A stretch of DNA of 64,000 bases. It comes from Verrucomicrobiia bacterium (lineage in GTDB: Bacteria > Verrucomicrobiota > Verrucomicrobiia > JABWAM01). Below, piece after piece: positions 59,336 through 64,000 of this stretch. Numbering within the stretch: position 1 is the first letter of the stretch; the number at the start of each line of letters is the position of its first letter. A program made the translations under genes and the position numbers. The DNA is taken from the NCBI GenBank assembly GCA_028687435.1, contig JAQUAF010000016.1, positions 1 to 64,000 on the forward strand, given 5' to 3'. Under the pieces are notes generated by a model. It searched no databases and was not told where the DNA came from. It worked only from the letters and a program-made list of their open reading frames with translations.

Positions 59336-59475
59336 GATGGATGCGGCAGGTTGAATGTCCCTGCGGAGGATGTCAAGCCATGGGCAACCGGCAGGTTTTT
59401 CTTGTTTCACCCCAAAGGAAATGCATCTAATAAACGGCTCGCTTGGACAAGAGGCTTGATCCGGCGCGCCCATCC

Positions 59476-60468
59476 ATGATTATCACTCAAACCCCCCTTC
59501 GTGTCAGCCTTGCGGGCGGAGGCACGGATATTCCCCAATACTACACCCGGCATGGCGGTGAGGTGCTTGGCCTTGGCATCGACAAGTACCTTTTTGTCTG
59601 GATCAAGGAACGGTTTGACCGCCAGATCATTGTCAATTGGACGCGCAAGGAGGTGGTTTCCCAGCTTGATGAAATCCAGCATGAATTGGTGCGGGAAGCG
59701 GCGCGAATGGCGGACCTGGCTCATGGATTCGAGGTCACCACCCTGGCGGATATTCCCTCGGAGGGTTCCGGTTTGGGATCGTCGAGCGCCTTGACGGTCT
59801 GCCTGTTGAACGCCTTTTTTCAGCATCAGGGGATGCAGCTTTCAAATGCCGAGCTGGCCCAGCGGGCCTGCGATATTGAATTGCGCGTTCTCGGCAAACC
59901 CATGGGCAAGCAGGATCAGTACCTGGCGGCTTTCGGCGGCTTGCAGCATCTTTTTTTTCATCCGGACGAAACGGTCACCCGCGAGACCGTCAAAACCACT
60001 CCTGACGCCCTGCGGCAGCTCAATCACAACCTGCTGTTGTATTATACCGGCATCACCCGGAAAGCCTCCGCGCCGCTTAAGGTCCAGATCGATGGAATGG
60101 AGAAGCTGTTTCCGCTTTATCATCAGATCAAACAAATGGCGGGGCGAATGCGCAAGGTGATCGAGGCGGGCCAGATGGATGAAGTGGGGGTGTTATTGCA
60201 CGAGGCATGGGAGATCAAACGTCAATTTGCCGCGGTGACGATGCCGGAGATTGATCGCATGTATGAGACGGCCCGGCAGAATGGCGCCTCGGGCGGAAAA
60301 TTGTGCGGCGCGGGAGGAGGCGGTTTTCTTCTGGTTTATTGCCCCCTGCATGAGCAGGAACGCTTGCGCCGGGCCATGAGCGCCTATCCGGAAATGCCTT
60401 TTGAAATCGATCGGATCGGCACGCGGGCCATCCTTAATGTTCAACGCCGCATGTGGAAGATTCGCTGA
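59476..60468 (+). CDS. GHMP kinase (D-glycero-D-manno-heptose 7-phosphate kinase HddA-like)
   Basis: MIITQTPLRVSLAGGGTDIPQYYTRHGGEVLGLGIDKYLFV; SEGSGLGSSSALTVCLLNAF; GASGGKLCGAGGGGFLLVY. Confidence 0.92.
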   Translation: MIITQTPLRVSLAGGGTDIPQYYTRHGGEVLGLGIDKYLFVWIKERFDRQIIVNWTRKEVVSQLDEIQHELVREAARMADLAHGFEVTTLADIPSEGSGLGSSSALTVCLLNAFFQHQGMQLSNAELAQRACDIELRVLGKPMGKQDQYLAAFGGLQHLFFHPDETVTRETVKTTPDALRQLNHNLLLYYTGITRKASAPLKVQIDGMEKLFPLYHQIKQMAGRMRKVIEAGQMDEVGVLLHEAWEIKRQFAAVTMPEIDRMYETARQNGASGGKLCGAGGGGFLLVYCPLHEQERLRRAMSAYPEMPFEIDRIGTRAILNVQRRMWKIR

Positions 60469-61601
60469 TGACCGGAAAAGAAAAAGTATTGGTGACAGGC
60501 GGCGCGGGATTCATTGGTTCGCATACGGTCCGCCAGCTTCTGGCCGCCGGTTATGCCGTCAGAGCGCTGGATAATTTGTCGCCCCCTGTGCATGAGGGCA
60601 ATCATGAATGGCCTTCCTGGCTGCCGGACGAAGTCGAGCGGTTGGAGGGGGATGTCCGCCGTCCGGAGGATTGGGCGGCCGCGCTTGAAGGGGTGGATTT
60701 TGTCATCCATCTTGCCGCGTATCAGGATCTGCTGCCTGATTTCTCCAAGTTTTTCAGCGTCAATGCCACGGGCACCGCCCTGCTTTATGAGACAATTGTG
60801 GCGCGCAAGCTGCCTGTGCGCAAGGTGTTGATTGCCAGCTCCCAATTCGTCTATGGCGAAGGCCAGGGACTCTGCGCCGCTCACGGGGAAGTGTCTTTGC
60901 CGGGAAGGAATCCCGATGCCCTTGAAAAGGGGCTTTGGGAACCGGTTTGTCCGCTTTGCGGCGGACCGGTTGAAACGCAGCCTTTGAGGGAAAACCATGC
61001 CGCGCCAAACAACCAATACGCCATTTCCAAATATTCACAGGAACTGACAGCCATCGCCATCGGACGCAATTACGGCATTCCCAGCGTGGCCCTGCGTTAT
61101 TCGATTGTTCAAGGGCCGCACCAATCCTTTCGCAACGCTTATTCCGGAGTGATGCGCGTTTTCACGCTTCAATTGTTGAACGGCCAGCGTCCCACGGTTT
61201 TTGAGGACGGCAGCCAGAAGCGGGACTTCGTGAATGTCACGGATGTGGCCGGAGCCAATCTTTTGGTGTTGAAAAATCCGGAGGCCGATTACCAGGTATT
61301 CAATGTCGGAGGGGGCAAGGCATGGACGGTGGTTGATTTTGCGCGTTTGGCGGCGGAAGTGACGGGAAGGAAGATTGAGCCCCGGATTACCGGTGAATAC
61401 CGGGTGGGGGATACCCGGCACAGTTTTTCGGACATCTCGAAAATTCAGCGCCTCGGTTGGCAGCCTTCCAAAACCGTGCGCGAAAGCATTGAAGAGTATT
61501 CCTCCTGGATCACCAGTCAGCGTTTGGAAATTGATTATGTCGGCGAAGCCTTGCGCAACCTCAGAACCTCGGGCATTCTCAAACGCCCTTCCCCTGTATG
61601 A
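60468..61601 (+). CDS. NAD-dependent epimerase/dehydratase (extended SDR)
   Basis: VLVTGGAGFIGSHTVRQLLAAGYAVRALDNLS; YAISKYSQE; VNVTDVAGANLLVLKNP. Confidence 0.93.
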   Translation: MTGKEKVLVTGGAGFIGSHTVRQLLAAGYAVRALDNLSPPVHEGNHEWPSWLPDEVERLEGDVRRPEDWAAALEGVDFVIHLAAYQDLLPDFSKFFSVNATGTALLYETIVARKLPVRKVLIASSQFVYGEGQGLCAAHGEVSLPGRNPDALEKGLWEPVCPLCGGPVETQPLRENHAAPNNQYAISKYSQELTAIAIGRNYGIPSVALRYSIVQGPHQSFRNAYSGVMRVFTLQLLNGQRPTVFEDGSQKRDFVNVTDVAGANLLVLKNPEADYQVFNVGGGKAWTVVDFARLAAEVTGRKIEPRITGEYRVGDTRHSFSDISKIQRLGWQPSKTVRESIEEYSSWITSQRLEIDYVGEALRNLRTSGILKRPSPV

Positions 61602-61707
61602 GCGATGAATTGTTTCCGGGCATGATTCTCTTTGGTTGCGGTCTGCAACAGCCGCAACCACCACCGGATCGGCGGAAAAAAGGGAGGCATTATCCATTGG
61701 CTGGCTG

Positions 61708-63141
61708 ATGGCAACGGAAAAGGACCCTTTTATCATGCGTTTTCAATCGCTCGCCTCAAAAGTTTTTTGGTGGCAACAGGCCGCCAATGTGCTGACTTTT
61801 GGCCGGTCCATTCTGTTGATGTGCCTGATCAGCGCCGAAGGTTATGGAACCTTTGCGCTGGCCAGCGTGTTGCTTTCGTATTTTTCAATTTTGCGCAGCT
61901 TTGATTTTCGCGCCCCGGTTGTGACGGCGCCGGAGGCGCATCAGCGGTTGTTGCGAACGCAATACGCGGTGGAGACGGGCCTTTGCCTTGTCAACATTGT
62001 CTTGTTTGCGATCGCGACGCCGCTTCTGGCGCGATGGTATCAGAATTCCCTGCTTCTGGTGACGGGAGCCTTGCTTTTGGCGGACGGGGTGGATGGCTGC
62101 GCCGGCACGCCCCTGTATCTCACGGAACGGGCGTTGGAGTTTCCATACCTCACACGGCTCAAAGCGATGATCGGTTATTTTTCCTTTGCGATCTGCCTGG
62201 TCTTGGCGTGGTTTGGTTGGGGCGCATGGGCCCTGGCGGTGGATCGGATGGTGGTTTCCTCCCTGGTGGCCCTCTGCATTTGGCGGCGCAAAGTCTGGTC
62301 GCCGGGCTTTGCTTTTGATCGGGAAAGTTTTCGTTATCTTTTGAATTTTGGCGGCGCCTTGTTTTTTGCCGGTTTGTGGGGGAAAATCCTGTTTGGATTC
62401 GATATTTTTCTTGTGGGCACCCTGCTGGGTGAAACGTCCGCGGGTTTCTATTCCCGCGCCCAGGTTTTCGCGCGCCTGCCGATGGATCTTGGCACGGGTT
62501 TTCTCGGATTGATGGCTCTTGCCCTTTACGCAGCCGCCCGGAGGGAATCCAACGAACAGACTTATCAGCGCTATGAAATGATGAGCGCCAACATCGCCCG
62601 CATCAGCATGTGGATGGCGGGTGGAATCGCCCTGGCGCTGGATCAAGCCCTGCCGTTTCTTTTGAAAAAAAAGGGTCAGGAGTGGTTGCCCATGGTCCCG
62701 ATTTTTTGGGCCCTGTTGCCCTATGCGGTGGGACGGCCGCTGTTCCAAAACGCGGCCCAATGCATCACCTCTTTGCATGAACAGAGGTTTTTTCTATTGG
62801 TCGTGTCAGTCTTGAGCGTGATTTACGGGGCCCTTCTGATTTGGTTGGTAAAGGTGAGTATTTTGTGGACTGCCGCAGCCAGCGGACTGGTATTGATCAT
62901 CGGGTTCTTCTGGCTGGAACACCGGCTTCACCGGCGATTGGGGGGCACGAGTTGGCGGACCGCGTTGATGCCTCTGCTATTGCTGGCCGCGGCATTGGCT
63001 TTGCGGCTCGGATTGGACCGGCTTTCCCTGGACGCGGCGTGGAAAATGACCGCGATCGTCATCCTGGGCCTGGTTTATACCGCCGCCGCCTATGGCGAAT
63101 GGCGCTTCCACTGCCATAAAAAGATCGGCCTGGAGACGTAA
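61708..63141 (+). CDS. Polysaccharide flippase (Wzx/MATE-like membrane protein)
   Basis: About 12 TM segments; KVFWWQQAANVLTFGRSILLMCLISAEGYGTFALASVLLSYFSIL, ETSAGFYSRAQVFARLP. Track ORF starts at 61636. Confidence 0.85.
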   Translation: MATEKDPFIMRFQSLASKVFWWQQAANVLTFGRSILLMCLISAEGYGTFALASVLLSYFSILRSFDFRAPVVTAPEAHQRLLRTQYAVETGLCLVNIVLFAIATPLLARWYQNSLLLVTGALLLADGVDGCAGTPLYLTERALEFPYLTRLKAMIGYFSFAICLVLAWFGWGAWALAVDRMVVSSLVALCIWRRKVWSPGFAFDRESFRYLLNFGGALFFAGLWGKILFGFDIFLVGTLLGETSAGFYSRAQVFARLPMDLGTGFLGLMALALYAAARRESNEQTYQRYEMMSANIARISMWMAGGIALALDQALPFLLKKKGQEWLPMVPIFWALLPYAVGRPLFQNAAQCITSLHEQRFFLLVVSVLSVIYGALLIWLVKVSILWTAAASGLVLIIGFFWLEHRLHRRLGGTSWRTALMPLLLLAAALALRLGLDRLSLDAAWKMTAIVILGLVYTAAAYGEWRFHCHKKIGLET

Positions 63142-63148
63142 AGGCAAT

Positions 63149-63691
63149 TCACATAAAAAGCGGATGGGCCGATTGGGAAAATTGAATTTCCGTTTCACGG
63201 CGATGTCCCACAACCCGGGCCGGATTGCCGGCCACCACCTCCCACGGCGCAACCGATTTTACCACCACCGCGCCGGCGGCCACCACCGCGCCCTTGCCAA
63301 TGGTGACTCCCTTCAAAATGATGGCATGCGAGGCAATCCAAGCCCCATCTTCAATGCGGATGGGCGCGGTGCGCATGCGAAAATCGGGAGAGTTAATATC
63401 GTGATCGGCAGTATGGAGGCTCACGCGGTGGGCTAAAACGACATGCCTGCCGATTTCAATGGCATCGGAAGCGTTGAGCAGGCAATCGGGATTGACGGCG
63501 CTCATTTCGCCAATATGGATACGGTTGATGCAATTGCCCATGAGAACAAGCCCCGCAAAAAGATGCGCACCGTTGTCGATCCTCATTTTTAGCGCCGTCC
63601 GGTACCAGAGGAGGCGAAACGCATGCCACGGCACGCGATTCACGACATGGTTGGTTAAATAGTAAATCAAGTAAAAACAAAAGGTTTTCAT
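63149..63691 (-). CDS. Hexapeptide-repeat (LbH) acyltransferase
   Basis: IRIEDGAWIASHAIILKGVTIGKGAVVAAGAVVVKSVAPWEVVAGNPARVVG. Confidence 0.92.
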   Translation of the reverse strand: MKTFCFYLIYYLTNHVVNRVPWHAFRLLWYRTALKMRIDNGAHLFAGLVLMGNCINRIHIGEMSAVNPDCLLNASDAIEIGRHVVLAHRVSLHTADHDINSPDFRMRTAPIRIEDGAWIASHAIILKGVTIGKGAVVAAGAVVVKSVAPWEVVAGNPARVVGHRRETEIQFSQSAHPLFM

Positions 63692-63699
63692 GATGGATT

Positions 63700-64000
63700 T
63701 TACTGCGGTTTGCGAAGGCATCCGCGAAAACGGAGGCCAAACCAAAAAGCCAGAAGGGAATTTTCGAGCCATGGCAAACGATCAACCAAACGATTGGGAA
63801 AAGTGCAAAAGCGGGTGTAGGGGCGCACCTTTCCATCGAAGCCAACCTTGCGAAAAATCCGATTGATCGAAAAGGGGGAAGGCTTGTTGACGTGACAGGG
63901 AGCATGATCAATTTTGAACCATGGACGGTTGGTCCATTTGAGCGCGCGCAATAGAGCGAGCAAGGGATTCAAAAGGAGGCAAAACCATTCAGCCACAATA
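63700..64000 (-). CDS. Possible methyltransferase C-terminus, truncated at the window edge (family weakly supported)
   Basis: FSINRIFRKVGFDGKVRPYTRFCTFPNRLVDRLPWLENSLLAFWFGLRFRG; runs off the window end. Confidence 0.35.
   Translation of the reverse strand, partial: IVAEWFCLLLNPLLALLRALKWTNRPWFKIDHAPCHVNKPSPFSINRIFRKVGFDGKVRPYTRFCTFPNRLVDRLPWLENSLLAFWFGLRFRGCLRKPQ

Overview
The 64 kb window looks like a chromosomal region from a PVC-type bacterium (Verrucomicrobia/Lentisphaerae-like; this is an inference from gene content, not proven). It is densely coding. Core genes include gyrA and gyrB, a PilC/GspF-type pilus or secretion membrane protein, squalene-hopene cyclase, a lytic transglycosylase, glycerophosphodiester phosphodiesterase and an AlkD-like protein. 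Accessory carbohydrate loci are: (1) a LacI regulator, a pseudopilin and two tandem paralogous >1000-aa secreted GH-like/CBM9-like proteins, followed by a ceramidase-like protein and an MFS transporter; (2) an AraC regulator, a BNR sialidase-like protein and a LamG/DUF4091-like protein; (3) a surface-glycan cluster with MBOAT/SGNH proteins, heptose kinase/nucleotidyltransferase-like genes, an epimerase, a flippase and an acyltransferase. The most distinctive locus, about 46.4-55.8 kb, is a divergent module. One arm carries a MoxR-like AAA+ ATPase, a 56-aa small ORF missing from the ORF track and a RelE-type TA pair. The other arm is a tightly coupled VirB2/VirB2/VirB3/VirB4-like operon with a large unknown helical protein, an unknown exported protein and a glycine-rich lipoprotein. 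The two arms are separated by a 239-bp inverted-repeat element with a 23-bp-stem hairpin. Other notable items are an orphan divergent flagellin-like gene beside a FliS-like gene, a 345-bp MITE-like element with 30-bp terminal inverted repeats and a candidate TAGG target duplication, an internally deleted and frameshifted hdrA next to an IS1634-type transposase remnant, and several dispersed intergenic repeat families. No rRNA, tRNA or CRISPR array was recognised.
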